A DNA stretch of 64,000 bases. Source: Erigeron canadensis (lineage: Eukaryota > Streptophyta > Magnoliopsida > Asterales > Asteraceae). The DNA lies in assembly GCF_010389155.1 (NCBI RefSeq), contig NC_057768.1:46045633-46109632 (forward strand), written 5' to 3'. A program made the position numbers and the translations under genes. Shown here piece after piece: positions 30,719 through 43,684 of the stretch; position 1 is the first letter of the stretch; each line of letters opens with the position of its first letter. The notes under the pieces are model-generated. The model searched no databases. It worked only from the letters and a program-made list of their open reading frames with translations, and had not been told where the DNA came from.

Positions 30719-33700
30719 ATGGATTCTGAGCATGGTAAAAAGAGAAAGATTGATGATAATAATATTGAAAGAGCTGCTGCCGCTGATAGATTAAGTGGCT
30801 TACCAGATGATCTGATCCATAAAATCTTTTCGTTTATTAGCATTAAAGATACTGTCAAAACCATGTTGGTTTTGTCATCTAGGTATAGATCTGTCTGGAC
30901 TACAATGCCTTGCCTCATTTTCTCACTCGAAGATTTTACAACTTTGCTCAAGTTCTCCAAATTCGCTTTCTTAAACGCCGCAATAAACGAATATTTGTGT
31001 CTTTTCTCAAGTTCAGTTTTCGCGGAAAGGTTACCCAGCCATTTGTTAAAAAAATTATGAATTATGCATCCGCTCACAACATCCAACGATTTGAAGTTAC
31101 ATACTTGCTAGAAAACAACATCGAAATTCCTCTTTCTCTGTTTCGTTCCACGTCTCTTAAACATCTTAGTTTGGAAGGAAAAAAATATAGTTCATATCGA
31201 TCAATATTCGGTATAAAAGTACTTAGAGCCACGTCAACTTTGGAGCTCCCTGCTTTAACAACATTGTGTCTCCGTAATGCCACTTTCTGTAGTGATGACA
31301 ACTGCGTTGGCCTTTTATCCAAGTGTCCAAACTTGAAGAATCTCACCTTAGAAAGCTGTCAAACAGAGGGATTGAGTAATTTCAGTATTTCTCATCCTGG
31401 ACTATCTGATCTCACTCTTGATGGCGGACTCAAAAATGTAAAGGTTGTTAATGTGGTTGCGCCTCAACTAGAAAATCTCATTATCAGATGCGGATATAGT
31501 ATTTGGAAGCATGTGATTTCTGCACCTGCCCTTACCTCTTTGGATTATAAAGGTTACCATCCCTTGCACCTTTCGACTGAATGCGGTTTCCCTTCTTTGA
31601 AGGAGGTTAATATTTGCTATTCAGATCCATTTGTGGCCCATACAAAGAAGTGTGAAGATGCTCATGAGATTGTGCAACAGCTACGTAGTGTCGAATTTCT
31701 TAAGCTTAACTTGGAATTTATGGAGGTATATCGGTATTGATCCTTGATAGTGTGCATCGTCTTACCAAAAATAATTGAGATAAAGAATACTTGATGTTAT
31801 TATTTTAACAGAAATAAAAACATTAAAACTAAACAAGGTAGAAGTGAAGACGCATTTTGAGATGTGTTTCTTAGATGTATCTTTTGGGTTGGGATTGGCC
31901 TGTTTCGGGTTGGGTCATAAGTAAATGTATATGAGTAACACACTAATAACTAGATTGGACTTGATTGCCTTTCAGAAACGGCTTAGAACTATAAATAAAA
32001 AAGCTAAATATTATAAGTTATAAAACTTCATATCTTTGATCCAAAATCTTAATAGGTTTATGCTTTTTTTTAGCTTGTCTCATAATATTAAGATTGTGTG
32101 TACTGTGTACTCAAAGTATTTAACGGATGTTTATAATCTTAACAGGTTTATGCTGTCATTTTATATATATATATATATATTTTGCTTAAGGCACACCTTT
32201 TTATTTTAATATGGGTTGTGATGAGTCTTTTGGCTCAACCTTTTACAAGATCGACCAAACGGGTTGGGTTTGGATTGAGATAGACGAGCATGCCATTGGG
32301 TTGAGATAATTGAGCATGCCAACACCCATCATCTGAACACGATACTGGTTGCGATTCCTAGTTTTACAACCCGCCACTCAACTTTCATTTTTGCATTATA
32401 TTTGACTATTTTTCATTGTATGGGTGATTCCTGATCATGTCTCATAACCCCCCAATAAATCACTTCATGACAAATACAATTTTTTTGCAGCTTCTTTTTT
32501 CATCCGAGGAACTAATCTCCCGTCAACCTTCTCCACTAGTTAACTTAAAGAATTTAACTATCTATCCATTAGACCTTTATGAGAGGGGCCTTCCAAAACC
32601 ATCGAAAGTCAATTCTACTGAAGTAAAAAACTATGTGTTGGACAGTTCACCAGGGGCCACCTTCAAAATGACTTCCCGTGAGGTATGTAGACTAGTACCT
32701 TCCATAGCACTTATTGCTCTAGGTTGTAAAGTCAATTACGGCAAACATTAAGCGTAAATTAGACTTTCAAGTTAAGTTTCAACCAAAGATATCTGGCAAT
32801 ATTCATTCTGGTGACATCTTTCTTTCATCACTGATTGTTTTGGATCCCATAATTTTCTGCACTATTCTCACATTTGTTTACTCTTTAAGGTTTTGTCCTA
32901 CAACATGTTAATTGGTTAACGGGCCAATTAAATGGCTTTAATGCTTAATTGGACGCGAGAATGTGCTGCAACTTTAGTTTAATTTAGTGAATGTGGACCA
33001 AGTCTTGTTGAGGAGGTGTTGAGTTTGTTGTTTTGAATCAGGTGGAAGTGGACTGAGTTTAATCTGCATGTGTTCTCGTATATATAGTTATAAATAGGTT
33101 TAGTCTACTTTGTTTTATGTACACCGTTTTGTTATATTGAATAAGTAAAAGTAAATGCAACAGTCGTCTTCTTCTTTGTTATTAATTTCCCATATTCACA
33201 TACACGTATAGTGTGAATTGAGCGGGCCTGTGAACCAACAGACTTTTCTTTTACATTTTTAGTGGGTTGAACTTTCTAAGATCCATTCATAGTGATGTAC
33301 AAGTGATCATTGTAACTTTGTAAGGCCGGATTTCACAACATGTGACCAACAACTTGTGAATTGTTGTGCTAACTCTTGCTGATGTTCCGATTTGTTTAGT
33401 AAGTTGTTCTATACGCATCAATCCTGTTACTGGTAGATTTGTGGTTATTTGGTTCTTATAAATAGTATGCATTCCATTGCTTCTTAAGATAGCATGTGTT
33501 CCATTATTTGAGGATTGACTCAACTACGGTAAATTTGGAATAAAGCATTTTCGATTCAACTACTTTCTCTTGTGTTCTGCTCACCTAAAGTTTATATTTT
33601 GGATTACTTTTGGTTTGATGAATCCATATAGATCTGTACATATCTTTTGTGCATTGAAATTTAGTAAATGATATATGATGATAAAAATAAAATAAAATAA

Positions 33701-34237
33701 AAAAGCCTTTCAGAGAGAAAAAAAACCCCTAATTTATGATTATCAATGGTACATACCATCCTATAAAGTGTAACACTCTGTGAGATCATGCAGGATATTA
33801 TAGCAGTGAAGGACGCCCCATCTAATCAAGCATCAGCACAAGAGCTTATGACCGAGCTACGGGTGCTTCTTGAACAAGCGAAAGCTAATAATACCAACAC
33901 AAAAGGGAAAGCACCAATGGAGAGCAACAATGAAAAGATGTATATGGATAACCTTGAACTGATCAAGAATTGTTGGAATAATGTGAGTGAGCAGTTTGGG
34001 GAAAGGAACGGCAAGGCTTGTCTTATTATTTCCAAGTTGGAGAGCATTGAAGGATTACTTAAAAAGCTGCCTGCAACAAACCGTGCTATGATTGAACCAT
34101 GTTATTCTAGTCTTTGTACTGAGGCTGTCATCGTCATGAGTAAAATAACAGATGGTATAAAGATTGGGTGTGATGAGAATCAATGCCGTCTAACTGCCAG
34201 CGTATTAGTTAACTTGCTAATGGAACCGTCTTCTTAG
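30719..34237 (+). pseudogene. F-box/LRR copy 6, frameshift after the F-box
   Basis: Exons: 30719-31725, 32491-32682 and 33794-34237. The F-box reads DRLSGLPDDLIHKIFSFISI, with VLSSRYRSVW where most paralogues have SSRWR. An apparent 8-bp deletion near 30966 (compare ttcgttagacggtttct in copy 7) shifts the frame, so the F-box and the LRR block lie in different frames. The LRR block (about 30961-31725), exon 2 (EELISRQPSPLVNLKNLTIYP) and exon 3 (NCWNNVSEQFGE, LLKKLPATNRAMIEPCYSSL) are otherwise open. Exon 1 length is 2 mod 3, in line with one shift. A 3'UTR-type intron donor lies at 34244. It is closest to copy 7. Confidence 0.8.
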
Positions 34238-34525
34238 CAAATTGTAAGTTCTTAATTTCTCCTATGCTCACGAGAACTATAATCAAAATCTTAAATCTTG
34301 ATTTAAGGTGCGACGTTTTATGTTATTACCCTAATGCAATAGCGAGCAGCCTATGCGCACAAGTTGGAGCGGTAAAGTTTCCTAGCAGATATGGAGTCTA
34401 AGTAGTAAAGCATATATGGTTTTTTGCTGCTATGATGCACAACCGATGACATTGATCATATTTTACAGTGCATATTGTTATCTTTTTTCGCTCATAGATT
34501 ATGATCTTCCATCTTTACCTATATA

Positions 34526-34735
34526 AAACCAACTGGGTTGGATCAGTGGTTAGAGCTCATGGATCCTCATGCCCAGCAAGGCTGGAGGTCCTTTTCTACC
34601 ATTGGTAGAACCTAGAACCAGCCTCTCTACCTTTGGTAGGGGTAAGGCTGTCTACATATCAACCTCCCCCATACACTGTCGAAGACGGTATTGGGACCCA
34701 AAACCCGTGGAAGACGGCATTGGGAGTTACTTACT
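34526..34735 (+). mobile_element. Au-like SINE with perfect 15-bp target duplication
   Basis: Identical ATCTTTACCTATATA copies flank it at 34511-34525 and 34736-34750. The 5' part has a tRNA-like box A (ggatcagtggttagagctc), and the 3' part has ggtaaggctgtctacat...cctcccc, as in plant Au-type SINEs. The strand is + by promoter orientation. Confidence 0.85.
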
Positions 34736-34750
34736 ATCTTTACCTATATA

Positions 34751-35800
34751 TGTATGTATTGGGGAAATTACACTTTTGGTCCCTGAACTTAGAACGTTTT
34801 TCACTTCTAGTAATTAAACTTCAAAAATGACAAATTCTATACTAAACTTGCCACATTTTTTCACTTTTGGTCACCGCGTCAACTTCGTTAGCTTTTATTT
34901 GTTAACTTGCCCACATTCGTTAGTTTTTTTGTTTACTTTTCGTCCTTCTCAATGATTCCATTATTAAAAGTGCTAATTGGCCCAACTTTAGGTATTTTTT
35001 TGGCCGATTAGTGACAATATATATTCATTTATTGTGTTTTATGTTTAGAGTTTACTACTCTATTGGTCATAAAGTAGTTTGATTAGATGAAATAAATGTG
35101 CTTTTTGAACGACGACGAAATGATTGTTAGTTGAAAGTTTTATTTATAAAATTAGATTTTTTTTAGTCACTTTGTTTGAATTTTTGAGTTTTTTTTATTT
35201 CTACTTTAAATATTTTTGTTTGTGTTATATAAATTTATATAATTATTCTTACTTCTTTTTATTAACTATTGATAAACTAAAACAAAAATCACATATTGTA
35301 ATGGTTATCCAGATTCCGGAGTAACGTGTTATAGGTTTTTTTCTCTGAATAACCGATAACGTCTGTAAATATTTTTGTTTCTGTTATATAAATTTGTTAT
35401 AAAACATATAAATGGATTGAGTTTTAAATGTATTATTGATATACTATTTATACAACATGGTTTTGAAAACTCAACCGACCAGTCCAACCATTAACCGGGG
35501 GTAAGGTTGGAACTTTAACGGATAGCGGGTATTATATTACTAAGAAATTAGATGGGGCGTGGCATCCCCATTATGTGCCAGCCACATTCATTTTTCATTA
35601 TTCATATTTTCATTACCATCTTCTCCAACTCCTTTTTCTTATAATCCCCATATATTATTTCATTTTTAGGTTATCATGTTCATTGTACCCAGACGGGTCA
35701 GATAAATGGTGAAAATAATAAATCAAATTATTTTTAAATATATATATATATATATGTGATGATCCATTATTACTCATATTATTATTTTAGGCGGTTGGTA
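34751..35800. other. Spacer, no gene recognised
   Basis: AT-rich. The segment 34760-35020 ('tacacttttggtccctgaac' style) resembles common plant dispersed repeats, but no ends were identified. A TA tract lies near 35738-35754. Confidence 0.45.
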
Positions 35801-35828
35801 TCCCGACCACTTTTTTGGTAATTAATAT

Positions 35829-35965
35829 CGCTGCAAATAGTGGTGTTTTTGTCAAGATCTAACTATTTGCAGCGATTACTGACAAGGGGCCCGTTATTTT
35901 TTTGCTAGATTTGCCATTACAGACAGGGCCCACACTATTTGCAGCGACTGTCGCTGCAAATAGTG
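35829..35965. repeat. Inverted-repeat element with four tcgctgcaaatagt half-sites
   Basis: The 15-mers actatttgcagcgac (35934-35948) and gtcgctgcaaatagt (35950-35964) form a perfect palindrome around one base. Two more half-sites occur at about 35829-35842 and 35867-35880, in alternating orientation. Such 'cgctgcaaa' arrays are common at subterminal parts of CACTA-type elements, so this is probably a MITE piece about 0.6 kb upstream of copy 7. Confidence 0.55.
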
Positions 35966-36373
35966 GGTGTGGTCTAGATACAAAAAAGCTTTTATTTTAT
36001 GATTCTGCATTACTACCAAACTAGGCATTAATGTTTTCTCTTAATGTTTTCTCTTGTAACTCACAATTGAATGATCACAAACATTAGTATTACGGAGTAT
36101 TAGTCAATATAAAAAAATAATAATGATATACAAGTATTAATAACACTCTGTCTCAGGTTTATTGTGAAGTCCAAAAGTAAAAGCCCAACATAGAAGCCCT
36201 CGTTTTTTCTTCGTAGGGTTAAATTTCTTTTATTGTAAATTTGTACGTATTTGATAATTTCGGAGACAGCCTACTTAATAAAATTTTTTTACTCTTTCTT
36301 TCTTCCTTAGATTAATTCGTGCATCTCAATCGCCGCCATCCACTGTACTGTTTATTTTTGTGGGAAGAACGTC

Positions 36374-39300
36374 ATGGATTCGGGGCATAATTGTAAAAAG
36401 AGAAAGAGTGATGATATAGGAAGAGGTTCTGCTGATAGTAGATTAGACTCCAAAAAAAGAAAGAAAGAAAAACCCATTGATAGATTAAGCAGCTTAACAG
36501 ATGATCTCATCCATAAAATTCTTTCTTTTGTTAGCATCAAAGATACTGTGGAAGACATGCTGGTTTTGTCATCTAGATATAGATTTATCTGGACTACATT
36601 GCCGTACCTCAATTTCTCATCAATTGAAGATTTTTTCTCAGCTAAGAAATTTTCCAAGTTCGTTAGACGGTTTCTCAAACGCCGAGATGGTCAAATAGAC
36701 GTGTATTCTATGAAACTCAGTTTTCACGAAGAGGTTATGCAGCGATTTGTCAAAAAAACTATGGATTATGCATTCTCTCACAACATCCAACAGCTTGAAG
36801 TTACATGCTTGTTTAAATACCTCACTGACTTGCCTCTTTCTCTGTTTAGTTCGATGTCTCTCAAACATCTTAGTTTGGAAGGAAAACTATATCGATCAAT
36901 GTCCGGTAGAGAATCAACTTTGGAACTCCCAGCCTTAACAACATTGTGTCTCTGTAATGTCGAGTTATCTAGTGATGACGAGAGCATTGGTATTTTCTCC
37001 AAGTGTACGTGCAAACCTGAAGAATCTCACATTGAAAAGCTGTGAAATAAGAGAGAGAACGAGTAGCAGTTTCAGTATTTGTCGTCATCCTGGACTAGCA
37101 AATCTCACACTTGATGAAGGCCTCCGGAATGTAGAGGTTGTTAATGTAGTTGCACCTCAACTCGAGAATCTCATTATCAGAGCAGGCGATCATAGTAGGT
37201 TGCATGTGATTTCAGCACCTGGCCTTACCTCCTTGGTTTATGATGGTTACCGCCCTTTGTACCTTTCAACAGATGGTTTCCCTTGTTTGAAGCAGGCAAA
37301 TATTTGCTGTTCAGATCCATATTACAACAAAAGAATGATGTGGCTTGCAGATGCTGCTCATGAGATTGTTTGTCTGTTTCAACAGCTCTGCCATGTCGAA
37401 TTTCTCACACTTAACTTGGAAATCATTGAGGTATATCTATCTATCTATCTTCATGTGCATCTTAAATTGTTAAATGACACTAATTTATCTCAAGGAATAC
37501 TCTTAAAGTCAGAATTATTACTCTAGTATATTGTAAAAGCAATAAAAAACATTAAAAACATAGAAGAGGCATATTGAGAAGCGATTACTTGCATGTATAA
37601 TTTAATGTTTAGGTTAGGTTGGGTCTGTTCCGGGTCAGGCCATAAACAAATCCGTACGAGTAACACGTTAAATCAATGAATTGGCCTTCTGAATGTATTG
37701 AAAACTATCAATATCAATACAAAATTAATTATTGCTAATAGTTTATTCTTCCTAAATCGTAAAAGTTTTATTCTTTCTTAAGGGGATGTTTATAATTTAC
37801 CGGGTGATTTAGACTTTCAGTTTTACTTTCTTCGATTTAGAGTTTTTTATTCTGGAAGCTCAAGGCGAAAATCAAATCAAGTTAACTAGGAGCAAATCAA
37901 ATCAAATAAGATGATTTGGTTTTGTATCAAATTTAAATCAAAACTAAACCATTTTCAACTTTTGCATATTTTGTGTTGGCAGAGTTTAATTTCTAGCGGA
38001 AGTTTTCTTTTTCTTTTGATGGGATTTATTTACCATCATAAATTAATAGATCTTAATCAATAGATATAAATTAAGGGGAAATGATACGTACTATGTGATT
38101 TTAATATGTTCAAGGATCAAATGTGAAAGTTTAAGAACTTAATTTAGTTATATTGTACCTAAATTTATGTACCGCCACGTACATATGTTTAGCCCATAGA
38201 TTAATATTTATTTATATGTATTTAAAACTGAATCGATTTCAATTTGATTCGTTTTGAAAATCAACTATTCAATATTAATAAATCAAATCATAAATTGCAA
38301 ATTTGGTCCCAAATAAAATCATAAAGTAATAATTCAAATCAATTTTAAAACATCGACTATTTGTTTTGACTTTACTAGCACGTTACCCGCGTAATGCGGC
38401 GGTGATCGTGGTGGCGACAATGTGGTGGCAGGTGCGACGGTTGGTGACAGATGAGGCATCGATTGGTGTAAATTATTGATATAAAGGGTTAATAGAGATA
38501 TTTTAAAAAGATAAATGATTGATAGTGTAACGTAATCATTAATGTTAAGGGGTAGTGTAACTGAAAATATCTGAGTGCTAAGTAAAAATATTATATATTT
38601 TAAGGGTAGTAGATTAAAATATTACATGGAAGGGCATTTTAGACATTTTCCCATGTAACTTTCAACATGAGAGTATTTTTTTTAATAAGTAGTATAGATG
38701 TATTATTGACTCTAGTCTAAATAATGAAAACCCCCGGGTTTTACCACAGAATCACTACAGATCTCTGGAACCGACCACCCTTAAAGGGTTTATGATATGA
38801 CTATTTTTGATGGGTTTGATATCAAATTGTTAATTCTATTGCTATCAGCCAAATACTTTCAATGAGAATGCAAGTCATTCTATAATTCGCATACCTATAA
38901 TATGGCTATTATGGCACACCATTTCTTTTAGGACGGGTTGTAATCGGGTCACTGCTAGTATATTAAAAGGGTTAGTTTTGAGTATCTTCTTGACATGATC
39001 AACTGAACAGATTGGATCTGGGTTTAGATAGATGATCATGCCAACCCATACCCATCATCCCACCACCCAAATTTCATTATTACATTATGCCGCACCAACC
39101 ACTATTTCATTACATTTGTCATTCCTGATCATGTCCCATAACCTCTTGATCTCCAAATCACTCCCTTGCATATCCGAACACGCTAATGTTAAGGTTGTAT
39201 AAGCTACTCGTATTTTGTTTTGTACATCCTATAATTTTCACTTACAATATATCTTGCAGCTTCTTTCTTCATCCGTGGAACTAATCTCACATCAAACTTC

Positions 39301-39899
39301 TCCGTTTGTTAACTTAAAGAATTTAACTATTTATCCAAAAAAGCTTTCCGAGAGGGAAAGTCAATCTGTCTACTGAAGTACTCATAAATAACTATTTGCT
39401 GGGTAGTTCACCGGGGGCCCACCTTCACAGTGTTTTCCCATGAGGTATATAAACTACTACGCTTGGGAATGTGGTGTGAGCATTCTTATGGTTCTATTAA
39501 TTCTTTATTCTTCACGTACTACAGGAAATTATAGCTATGAAGGACGCCAAGTTGGCACAAAAACTTATGACAAGCTTACAAACACTGCTAAAGAACGAAA
39601 TGATGACGATAGATGTCCATCACAATTGGGAAGATGTGAATATGCAGATTGAGAAAGGAAAAGAAAAGACTTGTGACATCTTAGACTGTTTGAGGGAAAT
39701 TAATGATGTGGTGTTAAAGCTGCCAACTTCAAAGAGGGCTGAGATGCTAGCAAGTTTTTCTAGTTTGTGTGCAGAAGCCGAAACCGTTGTAATTAAAATA
39801 ATACATCGTTTTAATTTACAATCTAATATGAGCCATTTTAGTGTGGGTTTCATAAAGAGATTGCTTCAAAGTTTTAACCATCTCTTTAGCAAATTGTAA
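36374..39899 (+). pseudogene. F-box/LRR copy 7, several frameshifts
   Basis: Exons: 36374-37430, 39260-39444 and 39525-39899. The N-terminus is lysine-rich (KKRKSDD, SKKRKKEK), like a nuclear localisation signal. The F-box is DRLSSLTDDLIHKILSFVSI with VLSSRYRFIW. An extra 4 bp (acgt) at about 37006-37009 shifts the frame between LRRs (IFSKC then ANLKNLTLKSCEI). Exon 2 (185 bp) has two more shifts, near 39352 and 39415. Exon 3 is short, lacks most of the charged linker, and ends in a shifted tail whose TAA overlaps the usual 3' donor (ttgtaag). Exon 1 length is 1 mod 3. It is the sister of copy 6. A Helitron sits in intron 1. Confidence 0.8.
38375..38698 (-). mobile_element. Non-autonomous Helitron in intron 1 of copy 7
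   Basis: Minus strand: A|TCTATACTACTTATT at 38698 downward. It ends with a GC-rich hairpin (ccgcattacgcggg) and CTAG at 38378-38375, followed by T. The ends match the copy at 40292-40531. Length is 324 bp, with no ORF. Confidence 0.7.
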
Positions 39900-40291
39900 G
39901 TTCATGATTTCTTTTGTGCTCCCTTTAGTGATCCCTGTGATTAAACTAACTATTGGTGTCATCTTTGTGTTTATGTATATTTCAGGTTCCAGTGTTCTTT
40001 GTTACTTCCCCAATGCAATAATAGTTAACAACAGGTTCTGCAACTAGAATGGAAAGGTTCAGATTTCTGCCACTCAACTTCTCAAGGATAAAAGTTTTGC
40101 TGATCAAGTGACCAATGATTACGTTATATCTATAAGTACGGTAGTCAGAAACTCAGAATTGTTTTTGGAATTGGAGAAAGTTTCTCCCTTTATTTTTGTC
40201 GTTGGCTAATTGTCAATTTTCCTTTTTAGTATTAGACGTCTGGAATGGACTACTGATGATCATGATTGGAAATGTTTTTTTTAATGATGTA
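39900..40291. other. 3' flank of copy 7
   Basis: Family 3'UTR-like sequence with an acceptor-like atatttcag near 39985. No other gene. Confidence 0.5.
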
Positions 40292-40531
40292 CTAGCACGG
40301 TACCCGCGCTATGCGGCGGTGTTCGTCGCAGCGGTGGTGTTGGTGGTGGATGACTATTGGTGGTAGAAGCGGCGTCGAATGATATAGGTAATTGATGTAA
40401 AATGTAAAGAGTTAATTGAGATGTTTTAAAAGATTAAGGACTAATAATGTAATAAATCATTAAGGGTATTTTAGACATTTTCACCAATGTAACTTTCAAC
40501 ATGGGCTATTCTTTTTATAATATAGTATAGA
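40292..40531 (-). mobile_element. Non-autonomous Helitron downstream of copy 7
   Basis: Minus strand: A|TCTATACTATATTATAAAA from 40531, ending ccgcatagcgcgggtaccgtgCTAG at 40292 and followed by T. The hairpin ccgc-atagc-gcgg stands 8 bases before CTAG. Length is 240 bp. Confidence 0.72.
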
Positions 40532-40734
40532 TGTGGAAGAGTAATTACTAACTCGTGTTATTGGCCCATATAACACGTTTTGATAAAATCACTTTCTTGA
40601 AATTAAAGTATTTTAAAGTTTAAGGTTTTTTTTCTTCATGTCATATGATGTTGGTTTTGACAACTTTTTCTTATTATTTTTTTTAATTTGATGGTGTTTC
40701 AAAGTAGGTGTCTAAATATTTATGGTTGTGTTAA

Positions 40735-40870
40735 TAGGGTCGGGTTACAAAAAGCTAACAAGTTATACCCAATCCAAACTAAACACCCTTAGTCAGGTTT
40801 ATTCTAGCCCTAGGGTCAGGTTTACAAATAGCTAACAAGTTATACCCCATCCAAACTGAATACCCTTAGA
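40735..40870. repeat. Short tandem duplication, about 68 bp unit
   Basis: Two copies of a unit containing 'agctaacaagttatacc' and 'ccatccaaact' lie next to each other (about 40740-40805 and 40810-40870), with a few differences. Confidence 0.6.
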
Positions 40871-41489
40871 ATATCCTTATCAGTGAACCAATCCAACTTT
40901 TAATTAAATACTAATTTCTCTCTTTCACCTATACAACTCAATCTCACTCAAATTTTAACTCACATTCACAACCTAGCCTAAATAATTTTTTTTAATTATT
41001 AATAATAGAATTTATAATTATTTTTATCGTATTAAAATAATTATTTTACTTTAAATAAATAAATGATTTTTACAATAATCTTATATATCTTATATATAAG
41101 AATGACAAAAGGAAATTACAAAATTATTAAAAATGTTTTAAAAAATTATTTATAAAATAACTCTGTTTTTAATAAAATTTATGTCAAAATGTTCGTAAAG
41201 AAGAAATATAAATTACTATGTTTTTATATTTTTATAAAAGTTTATAAAATATAAAATAATAAAGAAAAACTAGTAAGGTTTATATATAATAGTATATATT
41301 AAAAAAAATTTATAAAAACTTAGCCAGTGAAATACTACCATGTGCCACGCAAAACTCAGCAATCTTAGTTTGGTTTGGAGGCTTGGTTCGTAGGAGATCG
41401 AGCATCTTTCATTAGATTAATAATATTATATTGCATGGTCCCTTTAAGAAATCACTGATAAAGGTAGTCTTAGTCAGGTTTATTCTAGC

Positions 41490-42110
41490 CCAAAAGTAAA
41501 AGCCCAACATAAAAGACCGAATGGAATGTAGTCATTGGAAGGCCAAAAAGTCTTCACTGTGCCCCATTCGAAATTTGGAATAAGAACATAATGGAAGGCC
41601 TGAATTAATGTCTAAGGAATTACCCTCTCTTAAGTATGCGTATATGCTATGGAAAAACCTGAATCCGGGACGTCTTGTGCTCACAAGACAATAGGGTGAA
41701 ATATGTGGTAATGGAACAATTATCTAGAGCTCCTTTTGGAAGTAGTGAATTATGGGTCGTGACCTTGTTTGGCAAGTGAGATGCTCAAACATAACTATTG
41801 ATGTGTCATCCTTGTTTTGAGTACATAATTGATATTGCATTTTCATTACTAAACATTCTCTGTCCTAAAGACTGAAGTCAACCATCAAGGTTACATTCAT
41901 ATTAAAGATGGTATTTAGTTTGGATCTTTATGATGGATAGGGAGAGTATCTTTATTTGTTTTGTGACATTTATGATATCATGGCAACACTATAGGAATTT
42001 CGAAACATGAAGAACAACATACGGACACCAAAAGATATGGCAAAATTACGGGTGTTGACCGAGCGAGGGAGAGCCAATGTGCCGCTCAAAATGGGTCTTA
42101 TGGTGTGATG
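41490..42110 (+). pseudogene. Relic of intron 2 and start of exon 3 (copy 8-like)
   Basis: The segment 41640-41840 follows the text order of intron 2 of copy 8 at 47100-47330: 'aaaaacctgaatc', then 'gtgaaa-atgt-gt', then 'ccttgttttgag'. At 41993 a decayed exon 3 start follows (cgaaacatgaagaacaacat...ggcaaaattacgggtg). No exon 1 or 2 lies upstream, so this is a solo duplicate. Confidence 0.7.
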
Positions 42111-43560
42111 GTAAATGTTAGCTAGCTGATAACCTGTTGTAGTTTGGGGAATGGTGAAACATGATGTCAATAAAACTTAGAAGGGTCCCAGTGGCAGATT
42201 CAGTATTCTAAGATGGGGTCACAATTACCTGCCTTAAACTATTAAGAAAAGAAAAATAAAGCATAAGAAATACCTTAGACAATCACCATAGCATAGCCAA
42301 AAACAGTAGCAACTGTGCCTATTTCAGCACCAAAAACAGCAGCGATTCTACGTGTTTCAGCATCAAAACTGCACGTTTTCAGCACCAGAACACAGCAACA
42401 ATTAAACATTAATTCAACGCCACAAACAGCCATAATTTTCAACACCAAAAACAACAGAAATCCTGCACTATTTCCTTTTGAGATAATTTTCCATGATTCC
42501 TAAAAAAGCAATTAAACAAGTATAACTAATATATTATTATGCCCTAACAAATAACAACAAGAATTACTAAATAACATAATAAATAAAAAGGAGTTAGGGT
42601 TTAGAAAATTTACCTTTGAATTCAATATTATAGTGAAAAAGAGGTACCAAACAAGATTAAAATTTGGGAATTTCACATTTGGATTTTGGATGGAAAAGTG
42701 AAAACTATCTGCTTTCATCTCGTGCGTATCATTAGATTAAATTGACTTGTGGGGTTTTTTGTTTAAAATGGGGTTTTTCTTTATTTTAAGAACCAGACTC
42801 ATAAAAACTCTCAAATTATATATTGAATTATATGTTTTTTTTTTCATTTACACGTGAAATGATATAAAAAAGTATGTTGTAGAAGAAACTTTTTTAAAAT
42901 CCTTTAAAATAGCTTTTTGTGAACTTGTGAATGAATATGTTCACGTTTTCGTTTACATGTGAACAAACAGGTGTATATAAGGTTTTGAATAAAACTTTCT
43001 TATATAACATATATTTTTATAACGTTTCACGTGTGTATGAACAAAAAAAAACATGTAATTTAACACATAATTTAACAGTTCTCAAGGTTTTTAAAAAAAT
43101 GAGTTCTCATAATAAAAGTCCCCTATATTGATTAGTACTAAATTTTAGATCCGTGTCCGACATTATAAATATTAGATGATTTGATAACCATTAGGATCAC
43201 CTCTTGATTTGAGTGATAATCGAAACTGTGAGCATTAATACACAAAATTAATACATAAAAAGAGATAATTTTGTAGATATAACATAAAACTTGAATGAAG
43301 TTCATATTGATTTAAATATAAGATTCAATCTAAATGGACCTTTTGTTATATATCAACTAAATACTAAATGAACTTGTGCTATGTTATAAAAAAAATGAAG
43401 AAAAAGATTATTTATCGACCAATAGATAAGGTCAATTAATGGATATACACATCAAATTTAAAGATTTCGGATATATACAATGATTCTTAATAAAAAGACA
43501 TATATTAATTGTTAACTATGAGTAGATTAGTCGTGTAAAATATATATTAATTTAGGGAAA
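42111..43560. other. Spacer, no gene recognised
   Basis: Around 42300-42450 is a loose minisatellite of 'ttcagcaccaaaaacagca'-type units. The rest is AT-rich and non-coding. Confidence 0.45.
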
Positions 43561-43566
43561 ATGATC

Positions 43567-43684
43567 CTTACACAACACAATTTTACTATACACAACAATA
43601 TATGCATTAAAAGGTTGTACAGTACAACTGTCTGATGCATATATTGTTGTGTATGGCAAAATTGTGTTGTGTAGGGATCACCTA
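43567..43684. mobile_element. Foldback MITE, about 118 bp
   Basis: The arms gatccttacacaacacaat and attgtgttgtgtagggatc are inverted repeats, and the complementarity continues inward through acacaacaatatatgcat. A loop of about 27 bases remains. It is a miniature foldback element able to form a long hairpin RNA if transcribed. Confidence 0.65.
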
